Positions 44,623 through 53,030 of a stretch of 64,000 nt of DNA are shown here, piece after piece; position 1 is the stretch's first letter, and the number at the start of each line of letters is the position of its first letter. The position numbers and the translations under genes were made by a program. The stretch spans positions 310,001 to 374,000 of the forward strand of contig NFUV01000003.1 of NCBI GenBank assembly GCA_002127295.1. The letters run 5' to 3'. The notes under the pieces are model-generated. The model was not told where the DNA came from. It saw only the letters and a program-made list of their open reading frames with translations, and did not search any database. Source of the DNA: Chitinophagaceae bacterium IBVUCB2. Lineage in GTDB: Bacteria; Bacteroidota; Bacteroidia; Chitinophagales; Chitinophagaceae.

Positions 44623-45342
44623 ATGGAGGAATTCCTTCAGTGGCATCCTACGCATACAAACCACTGTATGCGTAATACAAGAATGCTAACTCTTCAACAA
44701 TCTGCAAAGGTTTTTTTCCAGATGCTATTTTGGGTGCCGGTTATTGGTTTTAGCTTATTACTTATATATAACACTCTCCCTTATTTCTCTTTTAGCAAAG
44801 AATTTGATTTCATTACAGAAAGGAGCTTTTTATTTAAAAGCAATTTTTATAACACCTGTTTCTATATCCATATAGCTGCGGGAGCACTTTGCATTGGTGC
44901 AGCACTCATCCAGTTCTCAAGGTATATTCTTAAAAAATCGAAAGGTATACACCGCATTTCAGGAAAAATGTATGTAGCCGTTGTATTGTTTTTAGGTGCC
45001 CCTACTGGATTGTATATGTCCTTCTTTGCTAAAGGCAGTTTTTGGGAAAGATCACTGTTTTTGTTTATGGCGGGTTGGTGGTTTATTACTACCCTGTATG
45101 GCTTAACCACTATTCATAAAAGAAATATAGTAGCGCATAAAGTATGGATGATTCGCAGCTATGCAATGGCAATGACAGCGGTTACTTTCCGGGTGTATCA
45201 TATTATTTTTTACCTGCTTGATTGGGGACATCTGGAAAACTATGAATTATCACTTTGGATAAGTGTCATCGGTAATATGCTGTTTGCCGAGTGGGTTATT
45301 TACCGGCAAAGCAAGCATTATTTAAAATCTTTTACTACCTGA
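44623..45342 (+). CDS. DUF2306 membrane protein
   Basis: A 239-residue membrane protein with about seven hydrophobic segments. Histidine-containing helices (H-I-A-A-G, H-R-I-S-G-K-M-Y, and A-H-K-V-W-M-I-R-S-Y) match DUF2306 proteins, which may bind heme. The N-terminal start is uncertain: ATG at 44623, 44668 or 44683 all precede the conserved part. No partner genes suggest a role. Divergent from the TPR protein by 51 bp. Confidence 0.82.
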   Translation: MEEFLQWHPTHTNHCMRNTRMLTLQQSAKVFFQMLFWVPVIGFSLLLIYNTLPYFSFSKEFDFITERSFLFKSNFYNTCFYIHIAAGALCIGAALIQFSRYILKKSKGIHRISGKMYVAVVLFLGAPTGLYMSFFAKGSFWERSLFLFMAGWWFITTLYGLTTIHKRNIVAHKVWMIRSYAMAMTAVTFRVYHIIFYLLDWGHLENYELSLWISVIGNMLFAEWVIYRQSKHYLKSFTT

Positions 45343-45379
45343 TTCATTAAATATTTTTTAACCTCAAAATTAGTTAACC

Positions 45380-45865
45380 ATGAAATCTGTTTTGTACGTC
45401 GGCGCCACGTTAATGATTGGTGCCAGTATTTACGGCTTTGTTGATTACAAGCAAACAAGCCATAACAAAGAGTTTACCAACATGTATGTTGAAGAGAAAG
45501 TAAATGAGCCGACTCCCGAAGTTGCTACCGAAAAAAAGGAAGTTGCAGTAGTTAACGAACCTGTCAACAATTCTAAATCGGTTGATGTAAAAAAGAAAGC
45601 ATTAAAAAAAGAGGAAGCTGTTGATTACCCTACCGTTGAAGATATTAGCCCGATAAAACCCATTTCGGAAGAAGATATGATTACTAGCGGTGATAATAAA
45701 AAAATTGAGGAGGCAGCTGTTACCGTTACTCCTTCCAAAGAACATAAACTTAAAGTAAAAAGAAAGAAACTAAGCACTAAGATATTCAGCCGTGCCCCTA
45801 TGAAATATGAAGTAGAAGAAGTAACTATTACGACTGCAAAAGCTGATGCAAAAAAAGAAAAGTAG
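45380..45865 (+). CDS. Hypothetical membrane-anchored Lys/Glu-rich protein
   Basis: A 161-residue protein with one hydrophobic N-terminal segment (about 4-21) that may be a signal anchor, followed by a low-complexity region dominated by Lys, Glu, Val and Pro. It is probably disordered. No family recognised. It follows the DUF2306 gene by 37 bp and is followed by a clear terminator. Confidence 0.6.
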   Translation: MKSVLYVGATLMIGASIYGFVDYKQTSHNKEFTNMYVEEKVNEPTPEVATEKKEVAVVNEPVNNSKSVDVKKKALKKEEAVDYPTVEDISPIKPISEEDMITSGDNKKIEEAAVTVTPSKEHKLKVKRKKLSTKIFSRAPMKYEVEEVTITTAKADAKKEK

Positions 45866-45900
45866 TAATAAATATTTCAGTGTGTCTATGTGTGTTCCAA

Positions 45901-45930
45901 CCCGGCGGTGTGTTACTGCCGGGATTTTTT
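45901..45930 (+). terminator. Rho-independent terminator
   Basis: CCCGGCGGT (45901-45909) pairs with ACTGCCGGG (45915-45923) with one G-U pair and a five-base loop, and is followed by a T run. It ends the DUF2306/Lys-rich gene pair. Confidence 0.85.
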
Positions 45931-45944
45931 AAAAAAAACTATAG

Positions 45945-46547
45945 CTATTTCCAGCGCAATGTATTGATCAGGTGCTGTAAATCCTTTTTCAAAAAATCAT
46001 TTACAATTCTCAACGAGTCTGCATTCGGTGTTGCATCAAAATAAAGAGCTCCCCGTAAAAAATGCTTAGTAGAGTCTGTCAAAAAAAACTGGTTTGCTGT
46101 AGCGGTATTACCGCCAAGGTCAAAATAAATGCCTTCTACTTTATTTGGTGTTTCTATACGGCTTTCTTCAATCCCTGTTGACACATCCACATGTTGCTTG
46201 TAAGCCATTTTAAAACCATCTTTCACCAATGAGTCAAAACTGGCTTGCCCCTTTATGGCTTTATAGCTGATGTAAATTCTACCGCCAAACTGCGGTACAT
46301 CAATATTAATCCACCAATCGCCGGCTTTATCTTCAAAGAAAGTAGTGTCCTTACTAACGGTAGCATACACAGGATACTCAAATATATAAGGATAACCAGG
46401 CTGGTTAAATAACTGGTATTTCTTTTCAGGGAAATCAATATGAAAATATCCTTTCTTCTTACCTACAGAATAGTCGCTGTTGCAGGAAAGGAGGTACAAA
46501 GAAAAAAAAAGAAGACATAATTTTATCCTGTAAATGTGGTTTTTCAT
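45945..46547 (-). CDS. gldD: Gliding motility lipoprotein GldD
   Basis: A 200-residue lipoprotein with lipobox Cys22. The conserved start (Y-F-H-I-D-F-P-E-K-K-Y-Q-L-F), P-Y-I-F-E-Y-P-V-Y and W-W-I-N-I-D-V-P-Q-F-G-G-R-I-Y-I-S-Y are hallmarks of GldD. GldD is required for gliding in Flavobacterium johnsoniae; its exact role, possibly in T9SS stability, is not settled. It follows gldE by 8 bp on the same strand, in the order mutY-ssb-gldE-gldD that recurs in Bacteroidota. Confidence 0.93.
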   Translation of the reverse strand: MKNHIYRIKLCLLFFSLYLLSCNSDYSVGKKKGYFHIDFPEKKYQLFNQPGYPYIFEYPVYATVSKDTTFFEDKAGDWWINIDVPQFGGRIYISYKAIKGQASFDSLVKDGFKMAYKQHVDVSTGIEESRIETPNKVEGIYFDLGGNTATANQFFLTDSTKHFLRGALYFDATPNADSLRIVNDFLKKDLQHLINTLRWK

Positions 46548-46555
46548 TACTCTTA

Positions 46556-47914
46556 TTAATTCGGTTTAATAGTCACTTTTATCTGTTGTATCCTGTTATT
46601 ATCGGCCTGCAAAACGGTGAATTCAAAATCGCCGCTTGGCACCACTGAATTAACAGCCGGAAATTCTCCCGCCAATTCCAGTACTAACCCCCCTAAAGAT
46701 TCACTTTCACCCCTCACTGCATCAAATGTATTCATCGGCAAGTGCATAATCTTGCATATATCATGTATCATCGTCTTCCCTTCAAAAATGTAATTGCTGT
46801 CATCAATTTTTCTGTTACCACTTTCTTCTTCATCAAACTCATCTTTTATCTCACCAATCACTTCTTCTAAAATATCTTCCATTGTTACAATACCACTGGT
46901 GCCGCCAAATTCATCCACTACTACTGCAAAATGAATTCTCTTTTGCTGAAAATCTTTTAATAAATCTTCAATCAATTTTGGCTCAGGTACAAAATAGGGT
47001 TGCCGCATTAATGGATGCCAATCATAATTATCAGATTCGTTAAGATGGGCAATCAGGTCTTTGGTATTAATAATTCCGGCTACTTCATCCAGGCTTCCCT
47101 TATATACCGGTAATCTTGAATAATGCAATTCTTCTGCCCTTTTTATCAAATCGCCGAAGGATGAATTATATTCTATGCCACTTACATCCAGCCTGCTTTT
47201 CATTACCTGCTTCACTGAAATATTTCCAAACTTTACAATCCCCTTCATGATACTTTTTTCTTCCGGAGAAGCTTCCTCGTCTGTTTTTATATCTATCGCT
47301 TCATCCAATTCCTGCATACTCATAGCATCAGTTCTTTCTGCACCCACTCTCTTACCAATTCCATCTGCCAGCGAAACAATCCATTTGCTGATACGGCGCA
47401 ATAACAAATGAAGTGCTTCCACTACAAAAGAAGAACCATATGCAAAGCGAAGGTTATGTTGTGTGGCCCAAACTTTAGGTAGAATTTTTCCAAAGAAAAT
47501 AAGCACAAAGGCAATGGCAATTACTTTAATAAGAATCTCTACAAGAGTGCCCATGTTGCCGAATGAAATAAGCTGGCTGAGCATGTAATTCGCAAGAACG
47601 ATAATGCTAATATTAACAAAAGTGCCGGCAATCAATAGTGAAGCATATACTTCTTTTGATTCTTCCAGTAAGGTTACAATGCGTTTGGCTGATGAATGCT
47701 GTTTTGTTTTCAGCATATTCAGATCTTTATTGTTGAGAGAAAATAAGGCCACTTCTGCACCGGAGATAGTGAATGTAAGCAGCAATAAAACTCCCAGCGA
47801 AACAGCTAAGAAAGTTGTGCCCTGCGTGTTAATAGCGAGGAAATAATAAGAGATATTATTGAGTATGGAAATAAGTACCGAATGACTTTCCAAAGCAAGG
47901 TTTTTTATTATCAA
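46556..47914 (-). CDS. gldE: GldE, CNNM/CorB-type transporter with CBS domains
   Basis: A 452-residue membrane protein: a DUF21/CNNM transmembrane domain (about 30-190; S-G-A-E-V-A-L-F-S-L), two CBS domains (about 225-340; Y-S-R-L-P-V-Y, E-F-G-G-T-S-G-I-V-T-M-E-D-I), and a CorC/HlyC C-terminal domain. It is a likely Mg2+/Co2+-related transporter and in gliding bacteria works with GldD. Start is uncertain: the longest reading starts at a TTG (47914) inside the T tract of a terminator-like hairpin; a second TTG at 47893 is possible; no ATG lies before the TM domain. Confidence 0.92.
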   Translation of the reverse strand: MIIKNLALESHSVLISILNNISYYFLAINTQGTTFLAVSLGVLLLLTFTISGAEVALFSLNNKDLNMLKTKQHSSAKRIVTLLEESKEVYASLLIAGTFVNISIIVLANYMLSQLISFGNMGTLVEILIKVIAIAFVLIFFGKILPKVWATQHNLRFAYGSSFVVEALHLLLRRISKWIVSLADGIGKRVGAERTDAMSMQELDEAIDIKTDEEASPEEKSIMKGIVKFGNISVKQVMKSRLDVSGIEYNSSFGDLIKRAEELHYSRLPVYKGSLDEVAGIINTKDLIAHLNESDNYDWHPLMRQPYFVPEPKLIEDLLKDFQQKRIHFAVVVDEFGGTSGIVTMEDILEEVIGEIKDEFDEEESGNRKIDDSNYIFEGKTMIHDICKIMHLPMNTFDAVRGESESLGGLVLELAGEFPAVNSVVPSGDFEFTVLQADNNRIQQIKVTIKPN

Positions 47915-47938
47915 AAAAGGCAGGTCATTTGGCCTGCC
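47913..47938 (-). terminator. Hairpin between ssb and gldE
   Basis: On the minus strand, GGCAGG and CCTGCC pair around an 8-base loop and are followed by a run of six T. It looks like a terminator of ssb, but the gldE frame starts inside the T run, so it may be partial attenuation. It resembles the purH palindrome. Confidence 0.6.
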
Positions 47939-47976
47939 CTGTTATCAAACAAAGTTATTGTTTTTAAAGTACACTA

Positions 47977-48402
47977 CTAAAAAGGAAGACTTTCAGAGGG
48001 ATCTCCCATGGGCATATCTCCACCCATTCCTTCAATTCCGCCGCCTTCTGAGCCAGACCCGCTACCATCCATTCTTTTATCCAGCATTATAAGGTTGTCT
48101 CCGACTACTTCTGTTGCAAATTTTCGATTCCCATCTTTATCGTCCCAACTGCGGGTACGCAACCTTCCTTCTATATATACAAGGCTGCTTTTGTGCAGGT
48201 ACTTCTGGGCCAATTCTGCAAGGCCACGCCATAGCACCACTGTATGCCACTCTGTTTGGGATACTAATTTACCGGTACGATCTTTAAATGTTTCAGTAGT
48301 TGCCAGTGGAAATTTAGCTACCGCAATATTTCCTTCCAGGTGCTGAACGTCTGGGTCTTTACCCAGGTTGCCGATAAGCATTACTCTGTTTACGCCTCTC
48401 AT
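47977..48402 (-). CDS. ssb: Single-stranded DNA-binding protein
   Basis: SSB coats single-stranded DNA during replication and repair and recruits partners by its C-terminal tip. The 141-residue product has the OB fold (V-N-R-V-M-L-I-G-N-L-G-K-D-P, W-H-T-V-V-L-W, G-R-L-R-T-R-S-W) and ends with a Gly/Met-rich linker and acidic tip E-S-L-P-F. The tip differs from the common D-D-D-x-P-F but keeps the final Pro-Phe. It sits between mutY (111 bp upstream) and gldE. Confidence 0.95.
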   Translation of the reverse strand: MRGVNRVMLIGNLGKDPDVQHLEGNIAVAKFPLATTETFKDRTGKLVSQTEWHTVVLWRGLAELAQKYLHKSSLVYIEGRLRTRSWDDKDGNRKFATEVVGDNLIMLDKRMDGSGSGSEGGGIEGMGGDMPMGDPSESLPF

Positions 48403-48513
48403 ATATTTATTCTTTAGATTAATAAATCATTTAGGGGCTACTAATGCTCTTTAAAGTTAATTTGTTTTTTATAGGGAACCAACAAAAATTAAACCATTGG
48501 AATTTATTTGACA

Positions 48514-49611
48514 TTAAAACAAACTTTGTTGTCCCAATTTCTCTTTAAGGTATTGGTTTATGTATTGCGGAAAAGCGTATTTGGCAATTTTGTTTTTTGT
48601 CACCCATACCCAACCGTTATTGTCTTTAGCTTGTTTTTTTAGCTGTATGCGGATAAATTGCCCCGCTATTAACTGGTGAGAAAGTTGTTGTTTAAATAAA
48701 GGTGAAACAGATACCACTTCATAATCACTTTTAACCAACCAGTTTTTCTTTGTTGCTTGTTGTAAAATATTTTTTACAGTCATGTCAGTATTGGCTTCAA
48801 TAAGTGGAAACTGATAGAGGTCTTGCCAAATATCTTTTGTTGTTCGCTGGTGAATTGCTATTTCATTTTTATACACTAACACTAAATAGTAGAACCAGCG
48901 TTTCCTGATAGTTATTTTCTTTTCTTTTACCGGTAAATCATATACTTTATTAGTAAGAAAAGCCACGCAATTTTTTTTAAAAACACAAGTTGTACATAAT
49001 GGGGCAGCAGGTTTACAAATTACAGCGCCAAAATCCATAATGGCCTGGTTATATAAACCCGGTTGCTTTTTATCAAGTAAGTCATCCGCCAGTGAAGTAA
49101 AAAGTTTTTTCCCTTCTGTAGTATCAGTTGCTGCAGCGATCCCAAATACTCTTGCTAATACCCTAAACACATTTCCATCTACCACTGCATGCGGCAGGTT
49201 AAATGCAAAGGAAGAAATTGCTGCTGCTGTATAAGGACCAATTCCTTTTAAAGATTTTATGTCTTCATAATTGGAAGGGAATTTACCTTTTCGTTCTTTT
49301 GAAATAAAGCGGGCAGTTGCTAACAGGTTTCTGCATCTGGTATAATAACCCAATCCCTCCCACAATTTGAAAACTTTTTCATCAGGTGCTTTCGCCAGTT
49401 TGTGAACGTCGGGAAATGTTTTAATGAAGTTGTTGTAATAACTCAACCCCTGCTCTACTCTTGTTTGTTGCAATATGATTTCGCTTAACCATATTTTATA
49501 GGGATCCTTTTCACCTTTCCAGGGCATTTGCCGGGTATTGTTTTCTTTATTCCACTTTAATAAGAGGGGGGCAAACTTGTTTTTAGGTAAGGGCAGGTCG
49601 CTTTTTTTCAT
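48514..49611 (-). CDS. mutY: A/G-specific adenine DNA glycosylase
   Basis: MutY removes adenine mispaired with 8-oxoguanine. The 365-residue protein has the HhH-GPD core: catalytic Glu in S-E-I-I-L-Q-Q-T, the hairpin L-K-G-I-G-P-Y-T-A-A, and the catalytic Asp in V-V-D-G-N-V-F-R-V-L-A-R. The [4Fe-4S] cluster cysteines are spaced C-x6-C-x2-C-x5-C near 200-215, and a NUDIX-like C-terminal domain recognises 8-oxoG. Starts at ATG 49609-49611. It diverges from the HU gene. Confidence 0.96.
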   Translation of the reverse strand: MKKSDLPLPKNKFAPLLLKWNKENNTRQMPWKGEKDPYKIWLSEIILQQTRVEQGLSYYNNFIKTFPDVHKLAKAPDEKVFKLWEGLGYYTRCRNLLATARFISKERKGKFPSNYEDIKSLKGIGPYTAAAISSFAFNLPHAVVDGNVFRVLARVFGIAAATDTTEGKKLFTSLADDLLDKKQPGLYNQAIMDFGAVICKPAAPLCTTCVFKKNCVAFLTNKVYDLPVKEKKITIRKRWFYYLVLVYKNEIAIHQRTTKDIWQDLYQFPLIEANTDMTVKNILQQATKKNWLVKSDYEVVSVSPLFKQQLSHQLIAGQFIRIQLKKQAKDNNGWVWVTKNKIAKYAFPQYINQYLKEKLGQQSLF

Positions 49612-49736
49612 CAAGTGCTTATTCTTAGTGATTTTACGGCTAAATATCTATCATTCCAGGCTTATAGCCACAGTAACCCGGCTAAAAAAAATCGAATTGG
49701 ATCAAAAAATTTATGCCTATTTAGTTGACTATCATA

Positions 49737-49744
49737 TAATTTTG
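49737..49744 (+). promoter_or_regulatory. Candidate -7 element for the HU gene
   Basis: TAATTTTG fits TAnnTTTG, giving a transcript start near 49750 and a leader of about 33 bases. No TTTG at the -33 distance is clear. Confidence 0.4.
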
Positions 49745-49783
49745 TCCTAAATTGTCTTGTAAACCAATTAAAACCCTGCAACA

Positions 49784-50101
49784 ATGAGAAAAGCCGACCT
49801 GGTAAATCAGATTTCTGAAAAAACAGGCATACCAAAGGTAGATGTGCTTGTTACTCTTGAAACTATGTTTAAAGAGGTAAAAGACACCCTCTCTGCCGGC
49901 GAAAATATCTACATACGTGGATTTGGTAGCTTTATCACTAAAAAAAGAGCCGCTAAAATTGGCCGTAATATCAAAAAAAATATTGCAGTGCACATTCCGG
50001 AACATTATATACCTGCTTTTAAGCCTGCCAAAGAATTTGTGGCGGAAGTAAAAAAGCTCAAAGAGGTAAAGCCTGATGCGGGTCCGGGTGAAGATGCTTA
50101 A
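49784..50101 (+). CDS. HU/IHF family DNA-binding protein
   Basis: A 105-residue nucleoid protein. The HU core shows A-D-L-V-N-Q-I, the beta-arm entry I-R-G-F-G-S-F, and the Arg-rich arm with R-N-I-K-K-N. A 15-residue C-terminal tail rich in Pro, Gly, Glu and Asp extends past the usual end at about 90. HU bends DNA and compacts the chromosome. It is the first gene after the divergent mutY and before the TPR, mS38-like and RNase G genes. Confidence 0.93.
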   Translation: MRKADLVNQISEKTGIPKVDVLVTLETMFKEVKDTLSAGENIYIRGFGSFITKKRAAKIGRNIKKNIAVHIPEHYIPAFKPAKEFVAEVKKLKEVKPDAGPGEDA

Positions 50102-50169
50102 TAAACATTCTCTTACTACATTTTTATAGATGCCTTTGAGGTAACTTCGCCACCTGAAATTTTTTGACA

Positions 50170-51036
50170 GTGAAGAAACCTCAATGGATTACTATTTGTG
50201 CTGCTTTGCTAGTTACCGCAGCAATTTTTGTTTTTGGAAGAACTGTACCCACCAAAAAAACCATTGTGGCTGAGCAACATAGTGCTGATGATGGCCATGA
50301 CCATGGTCCAGTTGAAGCCCCTGTTTCCATTGATACAATTTTGAACCTTGCGAAGAAGCAATTAACTACTGAACAGGTGGTTAGAATAAATAGTTTAGAA
50401 AATTCCATCTCCCGGGGTGATGTTAAGGACCAGCAGATTCATGTTTATCATCAATTAGCCCGGTTTTGGGCTGATTCTGCCAAAATATTTGAACCCTACG
50501 CATGGTACGAGGCCGAAGCCGCCAGATTGGAAAATTCGGAAAAAACCCTCACCTTTGCCGCCCAACTATTTTTGGATAACCTGCAAAGTGACGAAGTAAC
50601 GAACCGCAGACAGTGGAAAGCTTTACAGGCCAAAGATTTGTTTGAAAGATCTTTGATGATTAACCCGGATAATGATTCAGCCAAAGTAGGTCTTGGTGCC
50701 TGCTACTTATTTGGAAACATTTCTACCATGCCAATGGAAGGAATATCTAAAATAAGAGAAGTGGTAGAAAAAGACAGTACGAATGTGTATGCACAAATGA
50801 TGCTGGCAAGAGGATCGTTAATTTCCGGGCAATATGATAAAGCAATAACCCGTTTACAAACAGTAAACCAGTTGCAACCGGATAACCTGGATGCAATTTT
50901 ATTATTAGCAGAAGTATTTGAACGTACCAAGGATAAAGCAAGTGCTGTAACCTGGTATCAAAAAAGTCTCGCATTCATCCAACAGCCGGAAATAAAAAAA
51001 GCTGTTCAACAACGGATTAACGAGCTTAAAAAATAA
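50170..51036 (+). CDS. TPR repeat protein with N-terminal membrane anchor
   Basis: A 288-residue protein with one N-terminal TM or signal anchor (about 8-25), a His/Asp-rich stretch (H-S-A-D-D-G-H-D-H-G), and about four TPR-type helix pairs with the G-Q-Y-D-K-A-I pattern near 220. Probably a periplasmic scaffold. The His-rich segment could bind metal. Start is GTG at 50170, or TTG at 50164; no ATG precedes the TM segment. Confidence 0.75.
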   Translation: MKKPQWITICAALLVTAAIFVFGRTVPTKKTIVAEQHSADDGHDHGPVEAPVSIDTILNLAKKQLTTEQVVRINSLENSISRGDVKDQQIHVYHQLARFWADSAKIFEPYAWYEAEAARLENSEKTLTFAAQLFLDNLQSDEVTNRRQWKALQAKDLFERSLMINPDNDSAKVGLGACYLFGNISTMPMEGISKIREVVEKDSTNVYAQMMLARGSLISGQYDKAITRLQTVNQLQPDNLDAILLLAEVFERTKDKASAVTWYQKSLAFIQQPEIKKAVQQRINELKK

Positions 51037-51099
51037 TCATTAAACCGAATTAAGGACTTAGAAACGTATTTATAAACAAGATTTAAAAAACATTTTAGT

Positions 51100-51195
51100 A
51101 TGCCTTGTGGTAAAAAAAGGAAGCGTCATAAAATTGCGACGCATAAGCGTAAGAAAAGACTGAGAAAGAACCGTCATAAGAAGAGAAATAAATAA
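51100..51195 (+). CDS. 31-residue basic mS38/COX24 (AURKAIP1)-like protein
   Basis: A 31-residue protein, almost all Lys, Arg and His (K-K-R-K-R-H-K-I-A-T-H-K-R-K-K-R-L-R-K-N-R). This is the short motif of AURKAIP1/COX24-domain proteins, related to mitochondrial mS38, which binds the small ribosomal subunit. It lies between the TPR and RNase G genes and has a 19-bp stem terminator behind it. Probably a ribosome-associated peptide; this is inferred from similarity only. Confidence 0.75.
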   Translation: MPCGKKRKRHKIATHKRKKRLRKNRHKKRNK

Positions 51196-51201
51196 GATGG
51201 A

Positions 51202-51258
51202 AAAAGTAAGTAAAGTAAATGTAGCAGCATAGTCTCTGTATTTACTTTATTTACTTTT
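51202..51258 (+). terminator. Long hairpin after the mS38-like gene
   Basis: Arms 51202-51220 and 51240-51258 are 19 bases each and complementary except one G-U pair, with a 19-base loop and T-rich sequence after it. It is six bases after the short gene's stop and separates it from the RNase G gene. Confidence 0.75.
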
Positions 51259-51424
51259 ATTTATTCAAGTTTTCAGTCCCCTGGTTGTTTGCCGTACTTG
51301 TTTGCATAAACCTTATTGCTCGCACAGTACTCCAATACATTCCCCGCACATATTGTACGGATTTTCATCAGCCAGTACCGAAGCCATCGGAACAGCAGAA
51401 GATGTTTCATTTATGTAAGCTGTA

Positions 51425-52978
51425 ATGAACAAAGAACTTATTATTAATGTAGCTCCGCAGGGAGTGGAAATTGCCCTACTTGAGGATAAGAAACTGGTAG
51501 AACTGCATAGCGAAAAAAGCGATGCCCGTTTTGCGGTAGGTGATCTCTATTTGGGTAAGGTAAAGAAATTAATACCTGGCCTGAATGCTGCCTTTGTAGA
51601 TGTTGGGTTTGAAAAAGATGCTTTTCTCCACTATACGGACCTGAGTCCTTATGCCAAATCATTGCTCAAGTTCACGAGCATGAGCATACAGGATAAAAGT
51701 GAGGATGGGCTTGACTTCAGTAAATTCACTATCGAACCCGAAATCATTAAAACAGGAAAAGTTAATGAGGTGTTGGGTGGTAAACCTAATGTGCTGGTTC
51801 AAATATTAAAAGAACCTATTGCAGCAAAAGGCCCACGACTAAGCTGTGAATTATCCTTACCGGGTCGTTTTGTTGTGTTAACTCCTTTTAATGATATTGT
51901 TGCGGTATCCCGCAAAATTCATTCTTCAGAAGAAAGAAAAAGATTGCAGAAGATTGTTGAAGCCATCAAAACCAAAAACTTCGGTGTAATTGTAAGAACT
52001 GCGGCGGAAGGAAAGAATACAGCTGAACTACATGAAGATTTATCTGCATTAATTGAAATGTGGAAGCTCATTCAGCGTAACCTGAAAAATGCTGTTGCTC
52101 CCGCCAAAATATTAAGTGAGCAAACAAAGACCACCAGCATGCTGCGTGACCTGCTCAATGAAGATTTCAATAAGATCGTAATTAACGATCGCAACATATT
52201 TGCGGATACAAAAAATTATATACAACGTATCGCTCCTGAAAAGGCTGATATCGTTTCTTTCTATCAAAACGGCTCTCCTATTTTTGATTCATTTGGTATT
52301 ACCAAGCAGGTAAAATCTTCTTTTGGCAAAACAGTGAATATGGATAGCGGGGCTTACCTGATTATTGAACACACCGAAGCTTTGCATGTAATAGATGTAA
52401 ACAGCGGCTATAAAAGTGTAAGCAACAACCAGGAGCAAAATGCACTGGAAACAAACCTGGAAGCAGCAGAGGAAATTGCCCGTCAGCTTCGTCTTCGGGA
52501 TCTCGGTGGAATTATTGTTGTGGACTTCATTGACATGAAGCTTCCGGAGAATAAAAGGAAGTTGGTAGAAAGAATGGAAGAGTTCATGAGCCCCGACAGG
52601 GCTAAACATGCTGTGCTTCCAATTTCTAAATTCGGCATTATGCAAATTACCCGGCAGCGGATGAAGCCGGAGATGAATATCAATACACAGGAAGTTTGCC
52701 CAAGTTGCAACGGCACCGGCAAAATTTCTTCTACTTTATTGTTGGAGGATGATATTGAGAAAAACCTCAGCTACCTTGTTACACACAAAAACAGTAACCT
52801 GAAGTTAGTGGTACATCCGATTCTTTATGCCTACCTCACCAAAGGTTGGTTTTGGAATACAAAGATGGCTAAATGGAAAAAGAAGTTTGGTCAAAGTACA
52901 AGGTTAGAAAAAGATAGTAACTACCACCTGACCGAATACAAATTCTTCGACCAGCATGATGAAGAAATTAAATTATAA
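51425..52978 (+). CDS. rng: Ribonuclease E/G
   Basis: RNase E/G cuts single-stranded A/U-rich RNA in 5S/16S rRNA maturation and mRNA decay. The 517-residue protein has the RNase H-like start, the S1 domain (about 36-120; G-D-L-Y-L-G-K-V), the catalytic region with D324 (V-I-D-V-N-S-G) and D367 (V-V-D-F-I-D-M), and the zinc-link C425-x2-C428. The C-terminal degradosome scaffold of E. coli RNase E is absent, so it is the RNase G-length form. The 229-bp upstream leader holds the mS38 terminator and could contain a regulatory structure. Confidence 0.95.
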   Translation: MNKELIINVAPQGVEIALLEDKKLVELHSEKSDARFAVGDLYLGKVKKLIPGLNAAFVDVGFEKDAFLHYTDLSPYAKSLLKFTSMSIQDKSEDGLDFSKFTIEPEIIKTGKVNEVLGGKPNVLVQILKEPIAAKGPRLSCELSLPGRFVVLTPFNDIVAVSRKIHSSEERKRLQKIVEAIKTKNFGVIVRTAAEGKNTAELHEDLSALIEMWKLIQRNLKNAVAPAKILSEQTKTTSMLRDLLNEDFNKIVINDRNIFADTKNYIQRIAPEKADIVSFYQNGSPIFDSFGITKQVKSSFGKTVNMDSGAYLIIEHTEALHVIDVNSGYKSVSNNQEQNALETNLEAAEEIARQLRLRDLGGIIVVDFIDMKLPENKRKLVERMEEFMSPDRAKHAVLPISKFGIMQITRQRMKPEMNINTQEVCPSCNGTGKISSTLLLEDDIEKNLSYLVTHKNSNLKLVVHPILYAYLTKGWFWNTKMAKWKKKFGQSTRLEKDSNYHLTEYKFFDQHDEEIKL

Positions 52979-52980
52979 AA

Positions 52981-53018
52981 AAATCCCCTTGTTTTGAACA
53001 AGGGGATTTTTTTATAGA
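52981..53018. terminator. Bidirectional terminator between RNase G and SusD
   Basis: AAATCCCCTTG (52981-52991) and CAAGGGGATTT (52999-53009) are perfectly complementary with a seven-base loop and have A/T runs on both sides. It serves both the converging RNase G and susD genes. Confidence 0.88.
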
Positions 53019-53030
53019 ATTCAATATTTA

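Noticed and set aside
51202-51258. The 19-bp stem as a mobile repeat
   Set aside because: Its position just after a gene, followed by T-rich sequence, is explained by transcription termination.
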